NCBI GenBank assembly: GCA_001724175.1
Contig: MEDT01000053.1
Span: 1-37,653, forward strand
Direction: 5' to 3'
DNA from: Cytophagaceae bacterium SCN 52-12
GTDB lineage: Bacteria; Bacteroidota; Bacteroidia; Cytophagales; Spirosomataceae
DNA: 37,653 nt
A program made the translations under genes and the position numbers. The notes under the pieces were generated by a model that saw nothing but the letters and a program-made list of their open reading frames with translations, did not search any database and was not told the DNA's origin. Each line of letters opens with the position of its first letter. The first letter of the stretch is position 1. This document shows, one piece after another, positions 15,302 through 23,938 of the stretch.

Positions 15302-15709
15302 ATGAGGAAAATTCTTATCGTTGCGCTGTGTGCGCTGGTCACTCCTTCCATTGCGCAATTCGGAGTAAGCTTTCACCAATCCAATATGCCGTTTTTAGGC
15401 TTTAACTACGAAATTGCGGACAGGTTCCTTCCTGAAATACGGCTGGGAACGGACACATTTCTCGATGATATGTCTGTTGAGGCAGTCGCCACCTATCAAT
15501 TTATCGACAAGGAAGACGTGGAGGTATACGCAGGCCTCGGAGGACGCGCCAACCGGGCAGCAGGGCTGGTTGCCCCCGTCGGAGTACACCTTTTTCCGTT
15601 CAGCGCCAAAAAATTCGGCTTTCACATTGAGCTGACACCCATTTTCATGGAAGATGCCGATTCACCTCTTATAAGAGGCAGCTGGGGTATACGCTACCGT
15701 TTTAAATAG
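15302..15709 (+). CDS. Small predicted outer-membrane beta-barrel protein
   Basis: 135 residues. The signal peptide MRKILIVALCALVTPSIAQ (1-19) decides the start at 15302 over a longer frame from 15239; GGGA-like purines (AAAGGGAC) precede this ATG. The mature part alternates polar and hydrophobic residues in strand-length segments (FGVSFHQS, PEIRLGTDTF, VEVYAGLGGRAN, GFHIELTPIF) and ends in an aromatic-rich strand GIRYRFK, as outer-membrane barrels do. At about 115 mature residues it could form a small barrel. No family was recognised. It is the last plus-strand gene before the convergent XRE regulator. Confidence 0.7.
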   Translation: MRKILIVALCALVTPSIAQFGVSFHQSNMPFLGFNYEIADRFLPEIRLGTDTFLDDMSVEAVATYQFIDKEDVEVYAGLGGRANRAAGLVAPVGVHLFPFSAKKFGFHIELTPIFMEDADSPLIRGSWGIRYRFK

Positions 15710-15750
15710 CAGGACGGCTCCTGCGGGCTGCTGAATACGCCGGCCGCCCG

Positions 15751-16068
15751 TCATGACGGCGCTTTACCCGCCAGCATTAATCTCTTCAGAACGCTTTCCA
15801 GCTCATTCAGCAGGGGCATTACGTGCTCGGAATCGACCGGAACAGATTGTCGTGAATAGTCGGACAACAAATCCGTAAGGGGAATTTCCAGCACCCCGGC
15901 TATTGTTTCCAGCTGCATGATCTTCAGATCCTGCCGTCCGCTTTCCATGCGGCTGTAGGATTGCTGGCTGATGCTCAGCCGGTAGGCCATATATTCCTGG
16001 GAATATCCTTTCAGCAGGCGGGCCTGCCGTATACGGGCATTGATTTTTGAGTCCATAGTAGTACGCAT
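15751..16068 (-). CDS. XRE-family helix-turn-helix regulator
   Basis: 105 residues. A Cro/CI-type HTH occupies about 9-62 (INARIRQARLLKGYSQEYMA, SISQQSYSRMESGRQD, ETIAGVLEIPLTDLL). The C-terminal 35 residues (EHVMPLLNELESVLKRLML) look like a short amphipathic helix for dimerisation. An internal ATG at codon 5 (16056) is an equally good start. It is divergent from the lipoprotein gene at 16292; the 223 bp between hold a 7-bp inverted repeat (16099-16105 and 16127-16133, 21-nt loop) that could be a binding site. Target and signal are unknown. Confidence 0.85.
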   Translation of the reverse strand: MRTTMDSKINARIRQARLLKGYSQEYMAYRLSISQQSYSRMESGRQDLKIMQLETIAGVLEIPLTDLLSDYSRQSVPVDSEHVMPLLNELESVLKRLMLAGKAPS

Positions 16069-16291
16069 GTAAGATGATTACAGATGAATATAGTATGCGC
16101 CCGGAATAAGCCTGAAGCTGTTATGCTCCGGGCCGGTACCTGGCTGGATGCCTAATATTACTATACATTTATCTGTTTTCCAACAGCTACACGCTGAAAA
16201 CGTAGGTTCCCCGATTTTCGAGTGACACTTTCATTACCCGGCAGGCAATCTTTGAGTCGACATTACTATTACTCAAAAATTACCTGTAAAC

Positions 16292-17740
16292 ATGAAAGCA
16301 AAACACTATACTTTGCTGGCCGGCCTTCTATTGGCAGCCGGCTGCGAGAAGCCCGGGGAAGAGGCTATAGCTCCTCCTGCTCAAAAGAAAGAGCTTACGC
16401 CGGAAGACAGCCGGATCTGGCTGGAGGAACAGCCTTCACGTATCCTGCAGGATTATTCCATTTTATGGCAGGCTGCCGATGCTGCCCTGTTTGAAGGGCA
16501 AAAACTGATCACCGTACCGCTTTATAATCCGAAGGGCGGGCTGGAAATTGCCGGCGACGCAGCCGGGCATGACGACCAGGGAAAGCTGGAGGGAGCAAAG
16601 CTGATCTTCTACCTGGATGAGAAAGGCGATATAGCTGGAAGCCTGATGGCGGAACAAAGCGACGAATCTGCCGGCAAAAGGTCGATATACTTTTTCGATC
16701 CCCACCAAATGAAGCTTCAGAGCCTGTGGAAGATCGGGGAGCAGACCGTCTCGGGTTTTCCTGCCGCCGGCCAGGCCGGCCATTCGGGCAACAGGACGTC
16801 GGGCTGCGGAGCCGCTGACAAATGGGTGAATCATTGTACCGACAAAACTGCCAGGGACAATATGTGTTGGGAATATGTCGGTACGGTCTGGACCTGCTTT
16901 CCCGACTTTGACGACAACCTGCCTCCTACAGGTGGGCCCGGAAGCGGCGGACCGCCGACAAAAGGGCCTTCGATGGGAAGCCCCGGCATTTTACCATCTT
17001 CCGGGTTCAGCCCTTATATAAATGGTTCTTTCTCGGTAGTTCTGGGTCAGACAAAGCTTGATATGCTGTTAAATTCGGTTATTTCCGGCAAGGTGATTCC
17101 CCTTGTTTTTGAAGCCAGTGTACATCATGACATTCACTTCAGCCGCGAGGAGATCGATTACCTCGAGACGTTTTCCCAGCAGGATATCGACGCAATAACT
17201 GATTGGATCAAAGCTAAAAAACCAGTTGCTTTGGAGGCTATTGAAAACGAGATAGCAAAACTTAAGAAGAGATTTAATGATGCAGAGAAGAGCATACTTC
17301 GACAGTATTCCGGTAATAGTACGGTCAAGTATCGTCTAAATGTCTTAAGATATGGCGCAAATGCATATTCAGCCACTACAACGACATACGCGTATTTCAA
17401 TGATACGCGGGCCAGAGATTGCGGAGAATGTAAAGGAAATGCTTTCAAACATGCACTCTTCAGAATTTTTGATGCTGTATCCTTCGGTAGAGAAATCTCC
17501 AGACAGTTGGGTGAAGCGCACGAATCGGAAGAAGACTTGAATCCAACCACAATTATGGATAAAAAAAATAACACAGCTGGCCTATGGATTTATGACTCAT
17601 ATAAAAACGGAGGTGCCGGAGTCTTTTACTGGGGTAGCAAAGTCGGCGATGCCATGAAGAATGGCGACCTCGTCTTTTTACTCAATAACAGGGAGACGCC
17701 TTCCAATGTTGATGACCCCACAATACCTGGGCCTCTGTAG
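16292..17740 (+). CDS. Modular lipoprotein with DUF6973-like C-terminal domain
   Basis: 482 residues. Signal peptide and lipobox LAAGC with lipidated C18. N-terminal domain (about 30-150) with repeated strand segments (LITVPLYNP, AKLIFYLDEKGDIAGSLM, SIYFFDP). A cysteine-bearing stretch follows (C172, C182, C192, C202), then a Pro/Gly linker (about 210-236), a helical region (about 280-340), and a C-terminal domain with GNAFKHALF (H387), GEAHES (H410, E411) and IMDKKNNTAGLWIYD (421-435). That motif order resembles DUF6973, a domain seen at the C-termini of polymorphic toxins and secreted proteins. From about 17150 the DNA is visibly AT-richer than the N-terminal half, suggesting a swapped C-terminal module. 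It may be an exported effector; activity is unproven. Confidence 0.7.
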   Translation: MKAKHYTLLAGLLLAAGCEKPGEEAIAPPAQKKELTPEDSRIWLEEQPSRILQDYSILWQAADAALFEGQKLITVPLYNPKGGLEIAGDAAGHDDQGKLEGAKLIFYLDEKGDIAGSLMAEQSDESAGKRSIYFFDPHQMKLQSLWKIGEQTVSGFPAAGQAGHSGNRTSGCGAADKWVNHCTDKTARDNMCWEYVGTVWTCFPDFDDNLPPTGGPGSGGPPTKGPSMGSPGILPSSGFSPYINGSFSVVLGQTKLDMLLNSVISGKVIPLVFEASVHHDIHFSREEIDYLETFSQQDIDAITDWIKAKKPVALEAIENEIAKLKKRFNDAEKSILRQYSGNSTVKYRLNVLRYGANAYSATTTTYAYFNDTRARDCGECKGNAFKHALFRIFDAVSFGREISRQLGEAHESEEDLNPTTIMDKKNNTAGLWIYDSYKNGGAGVFYWGSKVGDAMKNGDLVFLLNNRETPSNVDDPTIPGPL

Positions 17741-17755
17741 CCATCAGGGTTATAG

Positions 17756-17795
17756 GATAGTAATTCGCTCGGTGACCAGGCGAATTGCTATCTTT
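17756..17795 (+). terminator. Strong hairpin after the lipoprotein gene, probable terminator
   Basis: A 13-bp stem GATAGTAATTCGC (17756-17768) with 17780-17792, one G.U pair on the plus strand, and an 11-nt loop. It is followed by only TTT, so termination may be partial. It begins 16 bp after the stop of the lipoprotein gene and ends 33 bp before the next start. Confidence 0.55.
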
Positions 17796-17825
17796 AGCAA
17801 GAAGTGATCCAAATTGACCGTAATT

Positions 17826-18488
17826 ATGAAATTTTTAAAAAAGCTGTTGCTGGCGTTTGTTATTGCAGGCACTATAGTCTTTCTGGTTTTAATATGGCTT
17901 ATCAACTTTCGGCCTGTCTTCAAGCCATGTGAGCCCTTTGAAACCCGCTATGGCAGCGATACTCTCCTCTTTCCCATTGAGGGAACAGACGCTAAACTTA
18001 AATTCGGCGGTATGAAATACGACTCTCTTCCTCCTTTTTTCTTATATAGGAAAAAGGGAGACACTCTGGTAATGGCACACTTTAGAGCAGGATACGAAAC
18101 CGGTCAGTTTAACTACAGAGGGCAGGATACAGCTACTACATTCTACACCAAAGGCGGTTATTCCACCAACTACGACGTAAAAGGTATATATGCATATTCC
18201 TATACAGTTAGCGACACACTATACCAACAGACCTCGGCAATACTCCAGAGAGCATATGGGGACAACTTTCAGGTAAAAACATCTAATTTTGATCATATCT
18301 CCTATTCTTTATGGGAAATCGGGCCTTGTCATCATCTCCTGTTTTTTAAGAAAAAGCCATTCTCGACGCGACACGGGCTAGATCCTGAGAGATTTTACAC
18401 CTATATATTATTTGTCTATAACCTTTCTGAAAAGGAAATAAACGATGTTGTAGAAAGAGACGGCGGAATCAGTAATGAATACTTCTGA
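17826..18488 (+). CDS. Membrane-anchored protein of unknown function
   Basis: 220 residues from the ATG at 17826; an in-frame TTG four codons upstream is the only alternative. One N-terminal transmembrane helix (about 7-29, LLLAFVIAGTIVFLVLIWLI) follows a lysine-rich start, so the remaining 190 residues probably face the periplasm. That part is rich in Tyr, Phe and Thr with strand-like segments (KGGYSTNYDVKGIYAYSYTV). No family was recognised. Base composition is AT-richer than most of the window and like the C-terminal half of the preceding lipoprotein gene, so the two may have moved together. A role as an immunity or accessory protein for that lipoprotein is possible but only inferred from position. 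Confidence 0.65.
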   Translation: MKFLKKLLLAFVIAGTIVFLVLIWLINFRPVFKPCEPFETRYGSDTLLFPIEGTDAKLKFGGMKYDSLPPFFLYRKKGDTLVMAHFRAGYETGQFNYRGQDTATTFYTKGGYSTNYDVKGIYAYSYTVSDTLYQQTSAILQRAYGDNFQVKTSNFDHISYSLWEIGPCHHLLFFKKKPFSTRHGLDPERFYTYILFVYNLSEKEINDVVERDGGISNEYF

Positions 18489-18669
18489 CGGTTCCGCCGC
18501 TCAGGCTTTCAATCAGCCTTGAAAATATCGGACAAACACTTACAATACCCTCCTCTATATACTCTGACGGCGTAAATCCGGGACCCCGATAACGAGCAAG
18601 CCCGGCATCAGGGTTATCCGGCATACCTATTGCAACACTCACATACTTTATAACGAACGACATCATCAT
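18469..18669 (-). CDS. Possible small ORF of 66 codons
   Basis: A short minus-strand frame with a triple Met start, overlapping the 3' end of the gene at 17826 by 20 bp. The peptide (for example GFTPSEYIEEGIVSVCPIFS) is not low-complexity and has no recognisable family. No promoter box or ribosome site stands out. It fills most of the 255-bp gap before the sigma factor gene, so it may be a real small protein, a gene remnant, or chance. Confidence 0.25.
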   Translation of the reverse strand: MMMSFVIKYVSVAIGMPDNPDAGLARYRGPGFTPSEYIEEGIVSVCPIFSRLIESLSGGTVRSIHY

Positions 18670-18743
18670 AGTTTAAATCAAAAAAAATATTTTTTTCTCC
18701 CAAAAACTAAGGGTAAAAACAGGTTTTCGAGTCTTCGTTTGAA

Positions 18744-19406
18744 ATGAAAGAAAGCCTTATGCCCGAATCGTTTCCAAATCCAGAAAACCAGGATAACTCC
18801 GTAAGAAAAAACCTGCCTGACCCGACCGGCCGTAAAGACGACGAAGAGCTGTTTCTTCGGAAAATGTTCCGGATCAGCCCAAAACACGGAATGGACATCC
18901 TTTTCCGGACGTACTATACCCCGTTGTGCAGCCACGCTGTCAGGTTTGTTTATTCCAGACAGATCGCAGAAGACCTCGTCAGCGAAGTTTTTTTCCAGTT
19001 TTTCAGAACTCAGGCGTACCAGTCTGTCAGCACTTCCTATATCAGCTACCTGTTCCGGTCGGTCAGAAATGAGGCATTCACTTACCTGAAAAGAGAATTC
19101 GGGAAAACAACCGTTTTTGACGACATGAGCGAAAACACCCATCCTTCAAGCCTTGACCAGCCCGACATGGAAGTTCACTTCAACCATCTCTTTCATAAGA
19201 TCAGCGAGACGGTCGCCGAGCTGCCCCCGCAATGCCGGAAAGTCTTTCTGATGAGCCGGTTCGAAAACAAAAAATATAACGAAATAGCAGCAGAGCTGCA
19301 TATTTCTTCCAAAACAGTAGAAGTGCACGTCTCCAAGGCATTGAGCTACTTAAGGCAGCACCTTAAATCCGAATGGTTGAGCATCCTCCTTTTGCTCGTC
19401 CTGTAG
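18744..19406 (+). CDS. ECF-type RNA polymerase sigma factor (PUL 1)
   Basis: 220 residues. Sigma-70 region 2 lies at about 50-120 (LFRTYYTPLCSHAVRFVYSR, AEDLVSEVFFQFF, SYLFRSVRNEAFTYLKRE). Region 4 lies at about 155-205 (VAELPPQCRKVFLMSRFENK, YNEIAAELHISSKTVEVHVS). This is the Bacteroidota-type ECF sigma factor encoded beside FecR and SusC/SusD, directing transcription of its own transport locus when released by the anti-sigma factor. An alternative ATG at codon 6 is possible. The hydrophobic C-terminus (LSILLLLVL) is usual for this subgroup. The FecR gene starts 61 bp downstream. Confidence 0.92.
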   Translation: MKESLMPESFPNPENQDNSVRKNLPDPTGRKDDEELFLRKMFRISPKHGMDILFRTYYTPLCSHAVRFVYSRQIAEDLVSEVFFQFFRTQAYQSVSTSYISYLFRSVRNEAFTYLKREFGKTTVFDDMSENTHPSSLDQPDMEVHFNHLFHKISETVAELPPQCRKVFLMSRFENKKYNEIAAELHISSKTVEVHVSKALSYLRQHLKSEWLSILLLLVL

Positions 19407-19467
19407 TCCTGCCGGCAATTTTACCTTTTGAGCCATCATTACAAAATCTGAATTTCTACCATAATTT

Positions 19468-20496
19468 ATGGAAAGTCCAATATCAAAATCAGTCGTTTTT
19501 GCCTATCTGTCAGGGCAGGCGACACCTATCGAAATACAATCGGTGGACGATTGGCTTAAAAAGCCCGGCAGCTACGAAGTATTCTGCTTCATGCTACTGG
19601 AATGGGAAAGGGAACACGCGCAGTTTACTCCCGACCGTGAAAAGGCAATCGCAAACTTCTGGGAAAGAGTAGAAAGTCCCTCCGAACTTACGGCAACCTC
19701 TTATGGCAGCGTGCCGGCCAAAGCTCAACAGGGCATTACGCGCATAGCCCGCCGATTACTTACTATCGCAGCCTGCATGACGCTGCTGGTGGCCGCAGGC
19801 TGGCTTTTCAGCGACAAACTGCTTTACAAAACAATCCACACGGCTTATGGCGAAATCAGTCGCCAGGTTTTACCCGACGGTAGCGAGGTTACCCTAAACG
19901 CCAATTCATCTTTGCGTTTTCCCCGTCTCGGGTTCGGAAAAGATACCCGTGAAGTATGGCTGAGCGGCGAGGCCGAATTTTCAGTGGTACACACCGATAC
20001 GGATCAGCGCTTTATTGTAAAAACGCCCAAAGATTTCCAGGTAGAAGTGCTCGGTACGGAGTTCAGCGTATTCACGCGCACCAGGGGGACAAAGGTGGTG
20101 CTTAACAGCGGGAAAATAAGGATCGACTACAGGAAAGAGGGAAAACCCGCGCAGCTCACGATGCGCCCCGGCGATCTTCTCAAGATGGACGAGAGCGGAG
20201 ATATACGAATGGAAACCACTAAAACACCGGAAGAGCACAGTGCCTGGAAAGAAAGGCGCTTTGTATTTGACGGCACTCCGGTAAGCGAGATCTGCCAGCT
20301 GCTGGAAGAAAACTTCGGTGTGATTGTACGCCCTTCCAACGGGGAAATCGGCGAGAGAAGCATTACCGGGAATTTTGAAACGCAGACGCACGAGGAATTG
20401 CTGGACATTCTCCGCGAAGTTTTCGCGCTTGAAACCAGAAAGCAAAAGGATACACTCATGCTGTATCAAAAACAGGAACCCACAATTTTTAACTGA
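19468..20496 (+). CDS. FecR-family anti-sigma factor (PUL 1)
   Basis: 342 residues. The cytoplasmic N-terminal part (1-85) binds the ECF sigma factor, a single transmembrane helix at about 93-113 (LLTIAACMTLLVAAGWLF) follows, and the periplasmic FecR domain (about 125-225) contains YGEISRQVLPDGSEVTLNAN, VWLSGEAEFSV and VEVLGTEFSVFT. A C-terminal DUF4974-type domain (about 265-335, RFVFDGTPVSEICQLLEENF) is present. The periplasmic part receives the signal from the STN domain of the SusC encoded 8 bp downstream. ECF, FecR and SusC are tightly spaced, consistent with a dedicated trans-envelope relay. Confidence 0.92.
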   Translation: MESPISKSVVFAYLSGQATPIEIQSVDDWLKKPGSYEVFCFMLLEWEREHAQFTPDREKAIANFWERVESPSELTATSYGSVPAKAQQGITRIARRLLTIAACMTLLVAAGWLFSDKLLYKTIHTAYGEISRQVLPDGSEVTLNANSSLRFPRLGFGKDTREVWLSGEAEFSVVHTDTDQRFIVKTPKDFQVEVLGTEFSVFTRTRGTKVVLNSGKIRIDYRKEGKPAQLTMRPGDLLKMDESGDIRMETTKTPEEHSAWKERRFVFDGTPVSEICQLLEENFGVIVRPSNGEIGERSITGNFETQTHEELLDILREVFALETRKQKDTLMLYQKQEPTIFN

Positions 20497-20504
20497 TAAA
20501 AACG

Positions 20505-23500
20505 ATGACAAAACACCTGACCTCCTTTCTGCTGTGGGGACTCACGACGGTTTTTACCGGGATGCTGCCCTTTCCGGATGCCAATGCCCAACAGCTGGCC
20601 TATGCGATTCAGCATGTTAAACCCGCAACAGTTTTGAAAGAAACGAAGCTCAAAAACGCCCTGCTGATCCTTCAGCAACATTACGGAGCAGAGATCCTGT
20701 TTGAGGATCGTATAGTAGATCCCGTTTCGATTTTTACGGAAGATATCGATCTGAGAATATCACTGGAAAAAAATCTCGACAGGTTGTTGAACAGCACTGA
20801 CCTGTCTTATAAGAAGATGCGGAAGAAAACTTATGTCATCCACCGGCAAACCCCGGCTCCGGCAAAAGAATCCGGAAGATCCGAAGGAACCGGGACAAGC
20901 GCCCTGCCCTGGGGCGGAGGGCTCGCCGGGACTTCGGTCAGCGGCAGCGATATCCGTGCCATCTTATCGGAAAAAACAGTAAGCGGTAAGGTAACAGACG
21001 AAGCAAACGAACCTCTTCCTGGTGTCAATATAATGGTCAAAGGGTCGCAGACCGGTACAGTTTCAGGTATTGACGGTTCTTTTTCAATAAGCCTGCCCGA
21101 AGCAGAAGCTACACTCATATTCTCCTTTGTCGGCTATTTGACAGAAGAAATTATAGTCAACAATCAAACCCGCATCGAAGTAACTTTAAAAGTGGATGAA
21201 AGAGCTCTTGAAGAGGTTGTGGTGGTGGGCTACGGCGCCCAGCGGAAAGTCAACATGACCGGAGCAGTCGGTGTTATCGAAACCAAACAAATTGAAAACC
21301 GGCCTATCGCTTCCGCTGAAGAAGCCTTGCAAGGCCAGATCGCAGGGCTTAACGTGGTGCGGACCGGCGGACAGCCTGGCAACCAGTCAATAGATTTCCG
21401 GATCAGGGGAACCAGCACCTTTACCAGTAACCCTGTACTGACCATTATAGACGGAGTCCCTTCGTCCCTCGACCGGATCAACCCAAACGATATTGAGAGC
21501 ATAAGTGTTTTAAAAGACGCCGCATCAGCCGCTATTTACGGAACACGGGCCTCCGGCGGCGTTATCCTGGTCACGACGAAATCCGGCAAAAGCGGCACAC
21601 CCAAAATAAGTGTAAGCAGTTCCATCGGTATTCAGCTACCTACCAGGTTTCCCGAAAAAGTTTCGGCCCTCGATCATGCGCTCCTTTCGAATGAGGCACG
21701 CGCTAACGACGGTGCCGGCCCCAAATTCACCGACGAGCAGATCCGGAGATTCTCGTCACCCGACTGGACCGACATTGACTGGGACAGCTATATGTTCAGA
21801 AACAGTCTTCAGACCAACCAGAACGTCAGCATCGCCGGCGGAAGCGACACGCACGACTACTACCTGTCTTTAGGTTATCTCAAACAGGACGGCATCATTA
21901 TCAATACGGGTTTTGAGCGCTTCAACCTCCAGCTGAACCAGAATATCAAGCTGACCAGGAAACTTAAGCTCGGCATAAAAGCAGGATACATTCCTTCTAC
22001 CAGGACAGCGCCGGGAGGAGGCAACCTCGGCAATATGCTCTCGTTTGTCGCAGCACAACCTAATTTCGACGATGTCAGAACAGCTGACGGCAGGTGGCTT
22101 CAAAACTCGACCAATACGGGTGGCGGCAACCCCATTGCGCTGGCCTCCGAAGACGGCGGACAGCAGGTGCTTAAAAGCGGACGCATACAGGGAAACTTCT
22201 CGCTTGACTACGAGATCCTTCCGAAGCTCAAGCTGACAGGCATTTACGGAATAGTCAACGATCAGTCACGACAGAGAGATTACCGAAAGAAAATAACCCT
22301 GTACCGGCAGGACAACCACGACCAGGTGGCGTCGCAATCTGCCTTCAACTATCTGGATGTCAATAACTCCAGGGAGATTTTCCAGAACGTCAACCTGCTG
22401 GCGAACTATGAAAACAAAAGCGGCGACCATCATTATTCCATCATGGGAGGGACAACCGCCGAATGGTTTCTCAGGGGTAACGACGCCATTTCCACCCGCG
22501 ATTTTCTGACAGATAATATCTATACGGTAAATGCCGGTTCCGGCGATCCCTCTTTGTGGAATATTTCGGGGGGAGCATCCGACTGGGCGCTGGCATCCGT
22601 AATCGCAAGGGCAACCTATTCCTTTAAGAACCGCTACCTCCTGGAAAGCTCCTTCAGATACGATGGTTCCTCCCGCTTCGCCGACGGCCTGAAATGGGGA
22701 TTCTTTCCGTCAGTCTCCGCCGGCTGGATCATGTCTGAGGAAGATATTTTTAAAAGCGATATCCTGACATTTTTAAAGCTCCGCGGCTCCTGGGGAAGGG
22801 TGGGCAACCAGAATGTAGGATTTTACCCGTTTGCCAATACCCTGGCGCAAACCAGCTATTTCTTCAACGGCTCAGCCAGAAGAGGGGTTACTACGGCAGG
22901 TGCGCCAAATCCCCTGCTGACCTGGGAAACGAAGGAATCGTTCAATATCGGTTTTGACGGAAGCCTCTGGAATAATATCCTTGAATTCAGCGTAGACCTG
23001 TTCAAAGAGCGTACCTCCGATATCCTCCTGCAATTACCGCTGCCGACAACCTTCGGGCAGTCCGAACCCGTACAAAACGTGGGAACGATAGATAACAGGG
23101 GCTGGGAGCTGGAGCTGAGGCACCGAAAAAGCATTGGTGCATTCAGCTACGGCGTCAGCTTCCAGGTGTCGGATGCAACAAATAAAGTAATCGACATGGG
23201 CGGCGTAAGTCCCCGTATTGCCAACAATACCATTACAGAAGAAGGGCGTCCTATGAACGAATGGTTCGGATGGCGGGCAACAGGCTTCTTTCAGTCTGAT
23301 GAAGAAGTGGCAAACGCATCTTTCCAAACGGCCAGGACATCGCCGGGCGATATCCGTTACCAGGAAAACGGCGGTAATCCCAATACCATTACGAGCGACG
23401 ACAGGGTCAGGCTCGGTCGCTCCGACCCCAGGTTCCCGTATGGTATCAGGCTGAATATGGGCTATAAAAATTTTGATCTCAGGCTATTCGGCCAGGGGGT

Positions 23501-23927
23501 GATGAGCCATCTTGTCTGGAGCAACGGATGGACGGCCAACAACTTCGACCGGGAAAACTCGACTTTAAGGACCTATCACCTGGACAGATGGACACCTGAG
23601 ACGCCAAATGCCCGCTTTCCAAAGACACGGATGGGCAGCGGAGCAGGCAGAAGCGGGATCAACGACTCCTTTTCAAGCTTCTGGCTGGAAGACGCCTCCT
23701 ATTTCAGGCTTAAGCATATCGAGCTCGGGTACAATCTTCCGGCAAGTTTACTGAAAAAGCTCAAAATCCCCGGGTTGAGGCTGCTGGTAAGCGGCGAAAA
23801 CCTTCTGACCTTCTCCGACTTCCTCGGCTATGACCCCGAAACTCCGACCGGGACGGCAGCCAGGCTGGTAGAAAGCCGCTACCCGCTATCAAAAGTATTC
23901 AACTTTGGCATAAACCTTAACTTTTAA
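20505..23927 (+). CDS. SusC/RagA TonB-dependent transporter with STN domain (PUL 1)
   Basis: 1140 residues. Signal peptide ending near DANAQQ (25-30). The STN signalling domain (about 45-113) contacts FecR. A carboxypeptidase-D-like repeat (about 158-232, SGKVTDEANEPLPGVNIMVK) is followed by the TonB-box-like EEVVVVGYG (236-244), a plug (about 250-370, VLTIIDGVPSSLDRINPNDI and VLKDAASAAIYGTRASGGVI) and a 22-strand barrel ending in FNFGINLNF. It imports oligosaccharides across the outer membrane together with the SusD encoded 11 bp downstream. The STN domain makes transport self-reporting: ligand engagement should release the ECF sigma factor at 18744. The glycan is not identifiable from sequence. 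Confidence 0.95.
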   Translation: MTKHLTSFLLWGLTTVFTGMLPFPDANAQQLAYAIQHVKPATVLKETKLKNALLILQQHYGAEILFEDRIVDPVSIFTEDIDLRISLEKNLDRLLNSTDLSYKKMRKKTYVIHRQTPAPAKESGRSEGTGTSALPWGGGLAGTSVSGSDIRAILSEKTVSGKVTDEANEPLPGVNIMVKGSQTGTVSGIDGSFSISLPEAEATLIFSFVGYLTEEIIVNNQTRIEVTLKVDERALEEVVVVGYGAQRKVNMTGAVGVIETKQIENRPIASAEEALQGQIAGLNVVRTGGQPGNQSIDFRIRGTSTFTSNPVLTIIDGVPSSLDRINPNDIESISVLKDAASAAIYGTRASGGVILVTTKSGKSGTPKISVSSSIGIQLPTRFPEKVSALDHALLSNEARANDGAGPKFTDEQIRRFSSPDWTDIDWDSYMFRNSLQTNQNVSIAGGSDTHDYYLSLGYLKQDGIIINTGFERFNLQLNQNIKLTRKLKLGIKAGYIPSTRTAPGGGNLGNMLSFVAAQPNFDDVRTADGRWLQNSTNTGGGNPIALASEDGGQQVLKSGRIQGNFSLDYEILPKLKLTGIYGIVNDQSRQRDYRKKITLYRQDNHDQVASQSAFNYLDVNNSREIFQNVNLLANYENKSGDHHYSIMGGTTAEWFLRGNDAISTRDFLTDNIYTVNAGSGDPSLWNISGGASDWALASVIARATYSFKNRYLLESSFRYDGSSRFADGLKWGFFPSVSAGWIMSEEDIFKSDILTFLKLRGSWGRVGNQNVGFYPFANTLAQTSYFFNGSARRGVTTAGAPNPLLTWETKESFNIGFDGSLWNNILEFSVDLFKERTSDILLQLPLPTTFGQSEPVQNVGTIDNRGWELELRHRKSIGAFSYGVSFQVSDATNKVIDMGGVSPRIANNTITEEGRPMNEWFGWRATGFFQSDEEVANASFQTARTSPGDIRYQENGGNPNTITSDDRVRLGRSDPRFPYGIRLNMGYKNFDLRLFGQGVMSHLVWSNGWTANNFDRENSTLRTYHLDRWTPETPNARFPKTRMGSGAGRSGINDSFSSFWLEDASYFRLKHIELGYNLPASLLKKLKIPGLRLLVSGENLLTFSDFLGYDPETPTGTAARLVESRYPLSKVFNFGINLNF

Positions 23928-23938
23928 TCTCCAGGGTC

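Noticed and set aside
16099-16133. Inverted repeat GCCCGGA/TCCGGGC between the XRE and lipoprotein genes as a terminator
   Set aside because: The loop is 21 nt and no T-run follows on either strand. It could be an operator, but a single 7-bp repeat is weak evidence.
18681-18696. A/T palindrome of 16 bp before the PUL 1 sigma gene as a terminator
   Set aside because: It has no GC pairs and no loop, so it cannot form a stable terminator stem; more likely an AT-rich upstream promoter region.
20497-20504. Search for an antisense RNA at the PUL 1 SusC start like that proposed for PUL 2
   Set aside because: Only 8 bp separate FecR and SusC, and no minus-strand terminator was seen in the 3' end of the FecR gene.
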